This document shows positions 1-7,441 of a DNA stretch of 26,854 nt, piece after piece (within the stretch, counting starts at the first letter, position 1; each line of letters starts with the position of its first letter). The notes beneath the pieces are model-generated. The model did not search any database. It was not told where the DNA came from and worked only from the letters and a program-made list of their open reading frames with translations. This stretch comes from JANLSO01 sp031362405 (GTDB lineage Bacteria > Actinomycetota > Thermoleophilia > Miltoncostaeales > Miltoncostaeaceae). Position numbers and translations under genes: made by a program. The stretch covers positions 1 through 26,854 of the forward strand of contig JANLSO010000130.1 of the NCBI GenBank assembly GCA_031362405.1. The letters run 5' to 3'.

Positions 1-428
1 GGCAGCTCCCGGTGGCCGCGGTCGACGAGCACCGCCAACTGCACCAGCGGAGGACGCCCGTAATCGAGGAGGGCATCGATCGCCGCGCGGATGGTGCGGC
101 CGGTGTAGAGGACGTCGTCGACCAGCACCACGACGCGGTCGTTGATGCTGAAGTCGAGGACCGTCTCGCCAACCTTCGGGATGCGTCCCGCGCCGACCCC
201 GACGTCATCGCGGTAGAGGGCGATGTCGACCGAGCCGAGGTCGGGTCGCGTACCCGTGAATTTCTCGATGTGGTCGGCGAGTCGATGTGCCAGGGGGACG
301 CCGCGGCGACGGATTCCCACCAGGGCGACCTTCGACGGATCAACGTGTCGCTCGACGATTTCGTGCGCGATACGGGCGATCGTGCGGCGGAGTTGGTCGG
401 CGTCGACCAAAACCGTGTCACCGGCCAT
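1..428 (-). CDS. pyrR: PyrR, bifunctional pyr RNA-binding regulator / uracil phosphoribosyltransferase (3' end outside window)
   Basis: Reading from ATG at 428 gives 142 residues before the window edge. The PRPP-binding loop VVLVDDVLYTGRT (residues about 100-112) and the segment VGIRRRGVPLAHRLA (about 37-51) are diagnostic of PyrR. The family binds a conserved hairpin in pyr mRNA when UMP/UTP is high and has weak uracil phosphoribosyltransferase activity. Usual length is about 180 residues, so roughly 40 are missing here, including the end of the domain. The start is supported by a TGATG overlap with the stop of an upstream 14-codon ORF, which implies translational coupling; no good Shine-Dalgarno lies directly before the ATG. 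It is downstream of rnz on the same strand, and a PyrR-loop-like hairpin sits in the gap, suggesting self-regulation. pyrB and other pyr genes would be expected beyond the left edge. Confidence 0.95.
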   Translation of the reverse strand, partial: MAGDTVLVDADQLRRTIARIAHEIVERHVDPSKVALVGIRRRGVPLAHRLADHIEKFTGTRPDLGSVDIALYRDDVGVGAGRIPKVGETVLDFSINDRVVVLVDDVLYTGRTIRAAIDALLDYGRPPLVQLAVLVDRGHREL

Positions 429-472
429 CAGGTGTGCCGAGGAAGCGGTGTGCGGCGAAAGGTGGGGTGCAC
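428..472 (-). CDS. Putative 14-codon pyr leader peptide, coupled to pyrR
   Basis: A short ORF starts at GTG 472-470 and ends at TGA 430-428. Its product reads MHPTFRRTPLPRHT. A strong Shine-Dalgarno AAGGAG (485-480) lies 7 nt before the GTG, and the stop overlaps the pyrR start as TGATG. This is a typical layout for translational coupling. It lies just after a PyrR-binding-loop-like hairpin, so occluding this ribosome site could lower pyrR translation. The peptide itself probably has no function beyond delivering ribosomes. An alternative is that AAGGAG simply serves as a distant site for pyrR, but 50 nt is too far for direct use. Confidence 0.5.
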   Translation of the reverse strand: MHPTFRRTPLPRHT

Positions 473-479
473 GGGCGTT

Positions 480-504
480 CTCCTTCCCGGCCTCTCGGAG
501 CCGG
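480..504 (-). promoter_or_regulatory. PyrR-binding-loop-like hairpin followed by Shine-Dalgarno AAGGAG
   Basis: On the minus strand a stem CCGGC/GCCGG (504-500 with 491-487) closes the loop TCCGAGAG; it is followed by GGAAGGAG. The segment GGCTCCGAGAGGCC resembles the PyrR-loop consensus ARUCCNGNGAGGYU: the GNGAGG core, the preceding C and the flanking stem are kept, while the U-C pair before it reads C-U. No terminator/antiterminator pair is visible. That agrees with the mycobacterial scheme in which PyrR blocks the first ribosome-binding site. The element begins directly after the rnz stop codon. Confidence 0.6.
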
Positions 505-506
505 AG

Positions 507-1508
507 TTAAAGGTGCGAGCCGCCGCTGACGCTACCACCCTCACCGGACGTCGCGCCCTCGATCTGACGGCCCGGTCGCGGGTGAAGAATTGGCACTCCG
601 CGTTCGGCGAACGGGATCTCGACCGACTCGAAATCACGCGGAACGACGACGGCCGGAAACACGGCCTCGGCCTCGGCCCGCGCCTCGCGTGGCATCACGC
701 GACCCGACAGATGCGTGAGGGCGAGCACTCCGACCTCGGCGTCGCGCGCCACGAGCGCGGCTTCGGCCGCGGTGCTGTGACGGGTTTCACGGGCGCGGGC
801 GCGCTCGGAGTCGAGAAATGTCGCTTCGTGGACCAAGAGATCGGCGCGATGGGAGATCTCGGTGGTCGCCTCGCAGGGCTCGGTGTCGCCGGTGACCACG
901 ATGCGGCGCCCCTGGCGAGCCGGGCCAAGCACGTCGTCCGGAGTAACCGTGCGACCCTCGACGTCAATGGTCTCCCCCCGCTGCAACCGGCCAAACAACG
1001 GCCCGGATGGCACGCCGAGCGCCTTTGCCGCGTCAAGATCAAACATCCCCGGGCGGGCGTCCTCGATGAGGGCGTAGCCGAGTGACGGCACCGAGTGACG
1101 GGTCGCGAACGCTTCGATGCGCGCGCCCTCGGTGCTCCAGACGTTTCCCGGTTCGTGCTCGTCGAGGTCGACGGCGAACGCGAGCCGGCCGATCACCGTG
1201 CGCAGCTCATCGAAGAGTCGGAACAGCCCCCGCGGGGCGACGATCCGCACGGGGCGTGTGCGCCCGCGCAGTGCATAGGTCTTCATCATCCCCGGGAGCC
1301 CGAGGTAGTGATCGCCGTGAAGGTGCGTGAGCAGGATCAGGTCGAGGTCGACCAATCCGAGGCCGCTGCGCAGCAGTTGGCGCTGCGTGCCCTCGCCGCA
1401 GTCGATGAGGACGCGGTCGCCTCCGCGCGTCAGGATCGTCGCCGACACCCCGCGGGCGGCGCTGGGCACCGACGCGGCGGTTCCGATGAAGGTGACCGAA
1501 AGATCCAT
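507..1508 (-). CDS. rnz: Ribonuclease Z (tRNA 3' endonuclease), metallo-beta-lactamase fold
   Basis: The 333-residue product has the ordered RNase Z motifs: CGEGTQ (37-42), the metal motif HLHGDHYLGLPG with H62, H64, D66 and H67, RHS with H138, GDTEP with D208, HEATFLD with H227, and THLSGR with H266. These supply both zinc sites. The enzyme cuts tRNA precursors just after the discriminator base; this fits with the tRNA-Arg in this window, which lacks an encoded CCA. Length is normal for the family. The ATG at 1508 lies 13 nt after the stop of the metallophosphoesterase, so the two are probably cotranscribed. A 12-bp perfect palindrome, CTGCGGCCGCAG (1509-1520), fills that gap in place of a clear Shine-Dalgarno. 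Confidence 0.95.
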   Translation of the reverse strand: MDLSVTFIGTAASVPSAARGVSATILTRGGDRVLIDCGEGTQRQLLRSGLGLVDLDLILLTHLHGDHYLGLPGMMKTYALRGRTRPVRIVAPRGLFRLFDELRTVIGRLAFAVDLDEHEPGNVWSTEGARIEAFATRHSVPSLGYALIEDARPGMFDLDAAKALGVPSGPLFGRLQRGETIDVEGRTVTPDDVLGPARQGRRIVVTGDTEPCEATTEISHRADLLVHEATFLDSERARARETRHSTAAEAALVARDAEVGVLALTHLSGRVMPREARAEAEAVFPAVVVPRDFESVEIPFAERGVPILHPRPGRQIEGATSGEGGSVSGGSHL

Positions 1509-1521
1509 CTGCGGCCGCAGA

Positions 1522-2043
1522 CTATCCGCGCTGTGGATCGAGCACGACGATCGACGCGTTCGGCGGCTGACCGGGCCGCACGACGATCTCGGCGATCGTG
1601 TGGTGCGGCTGGCGGCGTCGGTCGGTTGGGCTGCCCGGGTTCACGATCAGAAGGTCAGGGTCGTCGTACTCGATCAGGGGGATGTGCGAGTGGCCGAAGA
1701 CAATGATCGCCGCGGCGGGAAACCTGCGACGCAGGCGTGCAATGCGCCCCGTGCTCGGCCCTGCGTCATGGACAACCGCTAGGAGACGACGGTCGGGAAG
1801 CGCGATCTCGGTAGTCTCGGCAAGCTGGGCACGAACCGCCGCATCGTCGACGTTCCCATGGACGGCGGCCAGGGGCCGGCCGAGCGCGCGCACCTGAGAG
1901 AGGGCGGAGACGTCGCAGAAGTCACCGGCATGGACGATCAGATCGCACCGCTCGAGCCGGTCGACGCAGATGCTCGGCAGCACCCGGCCGCGCGGGGGAA
2001 AATGGGTGTCGGAGATGACCCCGATGCGAATCTCGTCGTTCAT
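1522..2043 (-). CDS. YfcE/MJ0936-type metallophosphoesterase
   Basis: The 173-residue product carries the calcineurin-like phosphoesterase motifs in order: SDTH (11-14), HAGD (38-41), GNVD (63-66), H92 in VVHD, GHSH (117-120) and NPGS (135-138). Small members of this family hydrolyse phosphodiesters with Mn2+ or similar metals in the cytoplasm; the natural substrate is usually unknown and cannot be read from sequence. The ATG at 2043 puts the first beta strand and SDTH at the normal distance from the N-terminus; upstream in-frame residues do not look like part of the fold. It is the first gene of a minus-strand set with rnz and pyrR, and diverges from the ABC ATPase gene with only 25 nt between the start codons. 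Confidence 0.9.
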   Translation of the reverse strand: MNDEIRIGVISDTHFPPRGRVLPSICVDRLERCDLIVHAGDFCDVSALSQVRALGRPLAAVHGNVDDAAVRAQLAETTEIALPDRRLLAVVHDAGPSTGRIARLRRRFPAAAIIVFGHSHIPLIEYDDPDLLIVNPGSPTDRRRQPHHTIAEIVVRPGQPPNASIVVLDPQRG

Positions 2044-2054
2044 GGCGCGTCTTC

Positions 2055-2060
2055 TATGAT
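2055..2060 (+). promoter_or_regulatory. Probable -10 box TATGAT for a leaderless ABC ATPase mRNA
   Basis: TATGAT is followed by 8 nt and then the ATG at 2069. A transcript starting 7-8 nt past this box would begin at or next to the start codon. No Shine-Dalgarno is present and no good -35 is seen; the region upstream is the start of the divergent metallophosphoesterase gene. Confidence 0.5.
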
Positions 2061-2068
2061 CCTTCCCA

Positions 2069-3073
2069 ATGGCGACCGACGCGATTATCGAGACCCACGC
2101 GCTGACCAAGCGATTCGGTCAGCGCGCTGCCGTCGATGCCGTGGATCTGAGCGTCCCGCGGGGCACATGTTTCGGCTTCCTCGGCCCGAACGGGGCCGGC
2201 AAGACCACCCTGATCCGTGTGCTTTTGGGCCTGGCGAACCCGACGAGCGGTGTCGCGGTGGTGCGCGGCAAAAGCCTTGCCAGCGAGCGCCAGGCGGCCC
2301 TCGATCGCGTTGGCGGCATCGTCGAGGAGCCGCGCTTCTATCCGTATATGACGGGCCGCCAGAACCTCGAAGCCTGGGCGGCTCTGCTCGGCAACGGCGC
2401 TCGCGAGCGCATCGGCCCGGTCCTCGCGCGCGTGCAGCTCGAGGCCCGTGGAAACGAGAAGGTCAGTAAGTACTCGCTGGGCATGCGCCAACGGCTGGGC
2501 GTCGCCCGAGCCCTGCTGGCCGATCCCGAGGTGCTCATCCTCGATGAGCCGAGCAACGGTCTCGACCCGGCCGGAATCGTCGACTTTCGCCTGATGCTGC
2601 GCGGCATGGTCGAGCAGGAAGGGCGGACGGTCTTTATCTCGTCGCACCTGCTCGACGAGATCCAGCGCACCTGCGATCACGTCGCGATCGTCAACCACGG
2701 CAGGGTGATCGTCCAGGGCTCGGTGAGGGATCTGATCGAGTCAGGTGAACGGGGAATCGCCGTCGACAGCGACGACCAGGGGCGCGCGGAAGGTGTTTTG
2801 CGCGAGATTCCCGGGGTGACCTCGGTGCGACGCCGCGACGACGGCACCCTGCTCGCGCTGGCCGCACCAACGCGTGAGCTGGCGATGCATGTCACCCGGG
2901 CCCTCGTCGGCGCGGGTATCGGCGTCGCCTCGGTTGCGCCCAGCGAGCAGAGCCTTGAAGGTCGCTACCTGGAGATGACCGCCGGGTCAACGCCCAGCGC
3001 CCTCGGTACGGCGGCCCCGGCGCCGGCCGGTGGCACCCTGCCTCCCCCGAATCCCGGGAACCGGCGTGGTTAG
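2069..3073 (+). CDS. ABC-2 type transporter ATP-binding protein
   Basis: The 334-residue product has Walker A GPNGAGKTT (39-47), a Q-loop region reading IVEEP (84-88), signature YSLGMRQR (135-142), Walker B VLILDE (155-160), D-loop GLDP and H-loop SSH with H193. YSLGMRQR in place of LSGGQ is typical of the CcmA/ABC-2 exporter group. About 100 residues follow the nucleotide-binding domain, ending in a Pro/Ala/Gly-rich tail. It would energise an ABC-2 permease; the likely partner is the gene at 4278-5009, although an inverted collagen-like gene lies between. The substrate is not predictable. It ends 8 nt from the convergent collagen-like gene. Confidence 0.93.
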   Translation: MATDAIIETHALTKRFGQRAAVDAVDLSVPRGTCFGFLGPNGAGKTTLIRVLLGLANPTSGVAVVRGKSLASERQAALDRVGGIVEEPRFYPYMTGRQNLEAWAALLGNGARERIGPVLARVQLEARGNEKVSKYSLGMRQRLGVARALLADPEVLILDEPSNGLDPAGIVDFRLMLRGMVEQEGRTVFISSHLLDEIQRTCDHVAIVNHGRVIVQGSVRDLIESGERGIAVDSDDQGRAEGVLREIPGVTSVRRRDDGTLLALAAPTRELAMHVTRALVGAGIGVASVAPSEQSLEGRYLEMTAGSTPSALGTAAPAPAGGTLPPPNPGNRRG

Positions 3074-3081
3074 TACGCGGG

Positions 3082-4116
3082 TTACGGGATCAGCAGGGTG
3101 AAGCCGATGCCCCGGGAACGTTCGAGGGCGTCGGCGGCCACGATGTTGGTGATCACCTCGACGTACTTGCCGTCGCACTCGCGGGCATCCACGCGCACCT
3201 CGGCCGAAATCACCGTCGCCGGGTCGATGGCGTTCGACGCGTCGCGGTCGACGGCGACGTGAGGGACGGTCGTCTGGACGTCGACCTCTGACAGCTCGAC
3301 GCAGTAGAGGCCCCGCTCGACGGTGCGGACTCCTACGATGCCACTGCTGCGGTCTCGATCGACCTCCGGGGCTCCGCTCACGAGGCTGATGCGACCGTAC
3401 GCGCGCACGAGACCCGGCACTCCCTGCGGGCCGTCGGCTCCTGCGGGGCCGGGGCCGCCGGCGGCCCCGGTTGCGCCGACGCCGCCGCGGGCACCCGTCA
3501 GGCCGGCAGGTCCGTCGGCGCCTGTGGCACCCCGAGAGCCTGCCGGTCCATCGGCACCGCGGGCCCCGGCGGTGCCATCTGCACCCGTCGGGCCGCGGGC
3601 ACCCGTCGGTCCCGCGGGCCCGGTGGGCCCGACGGGCCCGCGTACGCCATCCGTGCCCGTTGCACCGATGGGTCCCGCGGGACCGACCGCTCCGGCGGGG
3701 CCTGTCGCGCCCGTCGACCCCGCCGGCCCGACGGCGCCCGTGTCACCGTGGAGGCCCACGGAGCCCGCGGCACCCCGCTCGCCTCGAGGCCCCGGCTCTC
3801 CCGGGGATCCGATTTCACCGGGTTCTCCGGCGGGCCCTTCGGCCCCGGGGATACCTTGCAGACCGCGAGGTCCACGCGGGCCGGGCACCCCGGTACGCGT
3901 AACCGTCGCGTGGCGGCGCCGGACGATCCGCGAGAGGGCGGCGGGTGTGAGAACCGGCAGGTCCGCCGTGGGTGCAAACGCCGAAGGCTCCGTGGCCTTC
4001 TGGGGCGGCGACCCCTTTTGCGCCTCGCTCGCAATCGCGTTCGCACCGCCCATGGCGAGGCCGGCGGCGCATGCGCAGCCAATGAACAGAGTGCGTCGGT
4101 TTGGTCGGTAGCCCAT
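3082..4116 (-). CDS. Secreted collagen-like (Gly-X-Y repeat) protein
   Basis: With the start at ATG 4116 the protein has 344 residues. An upstream in-frame ATG at 4125 is disfavoured because GAGGGG abuts it, whereas the same GAGGGG is 9 nt before 4116. The N-terminus (RPNRRTLFIGC, then a small hydrophobic stretch) looks like a signal peptide. After a roughly 45-residue Pro/Ala-rich spacer come about 54 uninterrupted Gly-X-Y triplets, rich in GPA, GAT, GAD and GPR, then a 100-residue C-terminal region with two cysteines that may be a trimerisation or binding head. Bacterial collagens form triple helices without hydroxyproline and often act as surface stalks. No LPXTG or C-terminal anchor is visible, so it may be released or held by other means. 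The repeat DNA biases the opposite strand to long spurious ORFs. Target and role are unknown. Confidence 0.85.
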   Translation of the reverse strand: MGYRPNRRTLFIGCACAAGLAMGGANAIASEAQKGSPPQKATEPSAFAPTADLPVLTPAALSRIVRRRHATVTRTGVPGPRGPRGLQGIPGAEGPAGEPGEIGSPGEPGPRGERGAAGSVGLHGDTGAVGPAGSTGATGPAGAVGPAGPIGATGTDGVRGPVGPTGPAGPTGARGPTGADGTAGARGADGPAGSRGATGADGPAGLTGARGGVGATGAAGGPGPAGADGPQGVPGLVRAYGRISLVSGAPEVDRDRSSGIVGVRTVERGLYCVELSEVDVQTTVPHVAVDRDASNAIDPATVISAEVRVDARECDGKYVEVITNIVAADALERSRGIGFTLLIP

Positions 4117-4130
4117 CACGGTCATCCCCT

Positions 4131-4156
4131 CGATTCATCTTCCGGAAGGTGAATCG
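4131..4156. repeat. 26-bp near-perfect palindrome upstream of the collagen-like gene
   Basis: The arms CGATTCATCTTCC and GGAAGGTGAATCG match at 12 of 13 pairs around a CCGG centre; the exception is a T-G pair. It lies 15 nt upstream of the collagen-like start (4116) and in the 161-bp gap to the divergent permease gene. It could be an operator for a dimeric regulator or a 5' hairpin in the collagen-like mRNA. The half sites GATTCAT and GGTGAATC recur at 10322-10340. Confidence 0.5.
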
Positions 4157-4277
4157 GCAGAACCTCGAGAATGCGTTACCCCTCCCCGTGACGCGAGCGC
4201 GTGCAGGGCAGCGCGTGGGCTCGGTATCCTGCGGCCCAGCAGCGTTCGCCTCCGTCAACTTCCGGGAACCGACGCGG

Positions 4278-5009
4278 ATGATCATCCAAGAAATCCTGAA
4301 GATCGTGCGTCGGCGCGGCATGTTCTGGTCGGCCTGCGCGATCCCCGTGGTCGCGGCGATCGCGGTGATCGTGATTAACCTGATCGTTCGCGCGAACAAC
4401 ACCGACAACTACCTCGGGGGCAAGGATTTCCTCGAAGTCCAGTCGGTGTTCATCGGCTTGGTCGGCTTCATCATGGCCGCACTCGTCGGAGCCCAGGCCG
4501 GGGCGTATGACGTCGCCAACGGCACGTTCCGTTATCTGGTGATGACCGGCCGCTCACGGTTCTCCCTCTACCTCGCGCGGTTCGCGGCCTTTGCCGCGGT
4601 GATGATCATCGCCCTCGTCCCCGCCCTGATCGTTGCCTCGATCAGTGCGGCGGTTTTTCCCCTCGAAGGCGATGCCGCGGCGGGTTTCGCCGACCACGCG
4701 CGTAGTTGGTGGTCGGTGCTCCTGCCGACGATCGTCTATGGGTCGATCGCGCTCGGAGTGGGGGCGCTCCTGCGTTCTGTCGGGGCTGCGATCGCCGTCG
4801 CACTCGTGCTGAACTTGGGGTCGGTGATCTTCCTGCCCCTGCTCACCCTGCTGAACGAACGCATCAACGACTTCCTGCTGTCGGGCGCCGTAAGCCGCAT
4901 CGTTGGGGGTGGCGACAATTCGCTGGTCCTCGCGATCGTCGTCGCCCTCGTCTGGACGGGCGCCTTCTTCGCCGCCGGTGCACTCCGCACCGTGCGCGCA
5001 GAGTACTGA
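4278..5009 (+). CDS. ABC-2 type transporter permease
   Basis: The 243-residue product is strongly hydrophobic with about six predicted membrane segments (near residues 15-38, 58-77, 100-128, 150-170, 175-195 and 218-238). Its start, MIIQEILKIVRRRG followed by a first membrane helix, and the VANGTFRYLVMTGRSR segment after helix 2 are typical of ABC-2 permeases paired with CcmA-type ATPases. The ATPase at 2069-3073 is the obvious partner, though the pair is interrupted by an opposite-strand gene. The ATG at 4278 is chosen because the in-frame extension upstream lacks protein character and overlaps the palindromic intergenic region. No Shine-Dalgarno is clear. It ends 13 nt from the convergent oxidase gene. 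Confidence 0.85.
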   Translation: MIIQEILKIVRRRGMFWSACAIPVVAAIAVIVINLIVRANNTDNYLGGKDFLEVQSVFIGLVGFIMAALVGAQAGAYDVANGTFRYLVMTGRSRFSLYLARFAAFAAVMIIALVPALIVASISAAVFPLEGDAAAGFADHARSWWSVLLPTIVYGSIALGVGALLRSVGAAIAVALVLNLGSVIFLPLLTLLNERINDFLLSGAVSRIVGGGDNSLVLAIVVALVWTGAFFAAGALRTVRAEY

Positions 5010-5022
5010 CCCGCCTGGCCGC

Positions 5023-7182
5023 CTACCGGACCCGCAGGATGCGGGCCGTGGTCTTTTTCGGATTCGTGGCGGTGAAGGTCAGGATGACCCGGTCGGACCC
5101 CCGCAAACGACCGTCGATCCGACAACGGACCGTCGCGTCCGCCTTCACGGGGATGCGGCACAGTTGACGAACCCCGCGTCGCGTCTCGACCGTTACCCGC
5201 AGGACACCCGCCGTCCCGAACCGGGAGGTACTCCAGAGCTGCCCACGGACCGGGCGCGTCAGCTTCGCCGACAAGAACCCGCGCGGCGCCGTGGGGATCT
5301 GCACCGGAGCGATCGTCGTGGGCGGCGGTGTGACGGCAACCGTGGGGGCGGGGCCGGGCGTCGGTGCCGGAGCCACCGGTGGGTCCGCGGGCCGCGGTGG
5401 GTCCGCGGGCCGCGGGGGGCCGGACCCCGGTGTCTCGTCTCCGGTAACGCGGAGCCACTTCGCAACTGACGGCACCCCGTCGGCGTCGAGCAAGTACAGC
5501 ATGTAGTAGCCGGGAAGCACCGACTCCGGCGATGTCGGGGCATCGAGCATCAGCGACCCGGCGCCGTCGGGGACGACGTTCAGCCGGATGTGGCGTTGGT
5601 TCATATCGGTGCTGTGGGTCACCGCGGTGGGCGCCATCAACACGGCGCGGGTCACGGCCGGCCCGTTCGGGGTCGTCACGCGGAACTGTTCGCCGTAGCT
5701 CACGGCCGCTGGGGCATCGGTGATCGTCGGGCGGGCGCCGCGAAACAGGTACGGCGGCGAGTAGACCTCCATATCGCGGATGAGGGTGCCCTTGTCGTCA
5801 CCCGATGACACGACGCGACCGTCGGCAAGCAGCACCGAGGTGGAATGGTAGGTGCGCCGGATCGTCTGCGCGGGGGTTTCGTGCCAGACGCCGGAAGTGT
5901 CGGTGACCTCCGCCGTGAACACGGGCCCGGCGTAAAGACGGTCGGGCGCCCGCAGCCCGAGACCGCCACCGATCGCGAGCTTCGTGCCGTCGGGAAGCAA
6001 TTCGACGTTGCCGTGCGAGCGACCCCGGGCCATCGTCGGCCCGGCCGACCACGACGGCGATCCGCCCGCGAGGTTCAATCGGAATGTCCGGCCGTCAGAG
6101 TCCGCGCTTCCGCCGTCGGAGCCGCCGATCACGGTGATCGACGTGGGCCCGGTGGCGGCGTCATAGGGGTCGATGACCGCAGTGCTCCACAGACGATCGA
6201 CGGGGACCTCCGGCAGGGCGCTCCACGTCCAGGTGGTCGTGCTGAGGATGCCGGCGTCCCCGGCGTCGGGACCGGTGAGAACGACGCGGTTGCCGGGGAA
6301 GTACTTCAGATGCGGGTAGAGCTGGGTGTCGCGGTTCCCGCTGGGCTTGTACGCGAGGGAACCGACGCCGTTGATCGACCGTGACGGCGTGAAGACCTCG
6401 AGGTCGGTGTTCCTCGTGCCGAAGCCGGTCTCGTCGAGCCCTCCGAGGATGACCACACGGTCGTCGGGCAGCGTGACCAGCGTCGGGTACCAACGGCCGT
6501 GCCGCATCCTCGGTTGCTCGGTCCACGTCTCATCGAACGGGTTGAACGTGTAGATCCGGTCGAGGCCCTTGTAGTCGTTGCCGTTCGCGGCGGGGATGGT
6601 CGCATCAGGGAAGCGCGCGTTACCACCGGCGACGACGAGACGGCCGTCGGACAGGAACGATTGGCCTCCACACCAGATATTCGCCGGCTTGCCGTTCGGC
6701 CCCGCCGGAGGCGGCACGTGATTCCAGTCGCCGGTCGCCGGGTCCCACGTCCACGCGTCAGCCGCCTGCTCGGTCTCGGTGAACTTCGCGATGTTTGCAA
6801 AGAAGAGCAACCGGCCGGTCGGCAGCTGAATACCGTGGATCCCGCTGACCATCATCGGAACTGGTGGCGCCCACTGCCCGACCTCGCTCGGCGCGGAGAC
6901 CTGCAGGCTGCGGGTTCGCGCCGTCGTGCGATCTGCGCGGGCCGTGCGCGCCTCTGCGCGACGAAGGTCAAAACGCAGGGCTGAACTCGTCGCTTCGACG
7001 ACGTGGAGATGGGGGTCGAGAACCTCGAACTGGGTGATCAGCCGGTCGATGCGGGTGCTCCGTGCCGCGAGTGGTGCCGCGGCCAGGGCGCTTGCCATCA
7101 GGGCCGCGATAGCGAGTACCGCTGCCGGGCGACGGACGCGCGGGGGCCGATTCCTGCCGGGGTTCACATTCATGAAGGCCAT
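5023..7182 (-). CDS. Secreted copper-radical oxidase, galactose/glyoxal oxidase-like (kelch + DUF1929)
   Basis: The 719-residue product begins with a signal peptide (RRPAAVLAIAALMASALAAAPLAA, split here as RRPAAVLAIA and ALMASALAAAPLAA). Kelch-like propeller repeats run from about 100 to 480, followed by a DUF1929/E-set domain (about 483-580), a Pro-rich linker with PRPAD duplicated, and a 90-residue C-terminal beta-type domain. All catalytic positions of copper-radical oxidases seem present: C171 (NIWCGG), Y232 (RWYPT), Y445-H446 (RTYHS) and H523 (VTHSTD). C171 and Y232 would form the thioether cofactor; Y232, Y445, H446 and H523 would bind copper. The C171-Y232 gap of 61 residues is closer to fungal glyoxal oxidase than to galactose oxidase. 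Such enzymes oxidise primary alcohols or aldehydes and yield H2O2. A second in-frame ATG is at 7173. Substrate is unknown. Confidence 0.88.
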   Translation of the reverse strand: MAFMNVNPGRNRPPRVRRPAAVLAIAALMASALAAAPLAARSTRIDRLITQFEVLDPHLHVVEATSSALRFDLRRAEARTARADRTTARTRSLQVSAPSEVGQWAPPVPMMVSGIHGIQLPTGRLLFFANIAKFTETEQAADAWTWDPATGDWNHVPPPAGPNGKPANIWCGGQSFLSDGRLVVAGGNARFPDATIPAANGNDYKGLDRIYTFNPFDETWTEQPRMRHGRWYPTLVTLPDDRVVILGGLDETGFGTRNTDLEVFTPSRSINGVGSLAYKPSGNRDTQLYPHLKYFPGNRVVLTGPDAGDAGILSTTTWTWSALPEVPVDRLWSTAVIDPYDAATGPTSITVIGGSDGGSADSDGRTFRLNLAGGSPSWSAGPTMARGRSHGNVELLPDGTKLAIGGGLGLRAPDRLYAGPVFTAEVTDTSGVWHETPAQTIRRTYHSTSVLLADGRVVSSGDDKGTLIRDMEVYSPPYLFRGARPTITDAPAAVSYGEQFRVTTPNGPAVTRAVLMAPTAVTHSTDMNQRHIRLNVVPDGAGSLMLDAPTSPESVLPGYYMLYLLDADGVPSVAKWLRVTGDETPGSGPPRPADPPRPADPPVAPAPTPGPAPTVAVTPPPTTIAPVQIPTAPRGFLSAKLTRPVRGQLWSTSRFGTAGVLRVTVETRRGVRQLCRIPVKADATVRCRIDGRLRGSDRVILTFTATNPKKTTARILRVR

Positions 7183-7352
7183 GGTGCGGTCATCCGGGGT
7201 GTGCGGCCAACTACGCGAACGTACGGTTCACGACCCGTTCCTCCCCCGTTTGGGTCGCGACCCGCGGCGGGTTGACGCGGTCCAGACCGAGCCGGGGGTC
7301 GTCCGTTCACGGCGCCTCCCGTGACCGGAGACCGAGGTGGGTGACGAGCGGC

Positions 7353-7358
7353 TACACT
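7353..7358 (+). promoter_or_regulatory. Probable -10 box TACACT for tRNA-Arg
   Basis: TACACT ends 10 nt before the tRNA 5' end at 7369, leaving room for a short precursor leader. No convincing -35 is seen at the usual distance. Between the oxidase start (7182) and this box lies the perfect palindrome GGGTCGCGACCC (7252-7263), whose role is unknown. Confidence 0.4.
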
Positions 7359-7368
7359 GCGGCGGCGT

Positions 7369-7441
7369 GCGCGCGTAGCTCAGTGGATAGAGCGCTGGCC
7401 TCCGGAGCCAGAGGTCGCAGGTTCGAATCCTGCCGCGCGCG
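7369..7441 (+). tRNA. tRNA-Arg (anticodon CCG)
   Basis: The acceptor arms GCGCGCG (7369-7375) and CGCGCGC (7434-7440) pair fully. The D arm is GCTC/GAGC. The anticodon stem CTGGC/GCCAG encloses loop CTCCGGA, giving anticodon CCG at 7402-7404 (reads CGG). The T arm is GCAGG-TTCGAAT-CCTGC. The discriminator is G7441 and no CCA is encoded, so CCA must be added after processing. The next bases show no clear terminator. Confidence 0.97.

Noticed and set aside
12..1085. Long plus-strand open frame of 357 codons
   Set aside because: It is antisense to pyrR and rnz, both of which have full family motifs; high GC creates such shadows.
1509..1520. 12-bp palindrome CTGCGGCCGCAG between the phosphoesterase gene and rnz
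   Set aside because: Short and of a composition expected by chance in this GC-rich DNA; noted only.
3323..4111. Long Pro/Ala/Gly plus-strand frame
   Set aside because: It is the mirror of the Gly-X-Y repeat on the other strand; the minus frame has signal peptide, repeat register and ribosome site.
5370..5420. 18-bp tandem duplication in the oxidase gene
   Set aside because: It encodes the repeated PRPAD part of a Pro-rich linker and needs no other explanation.
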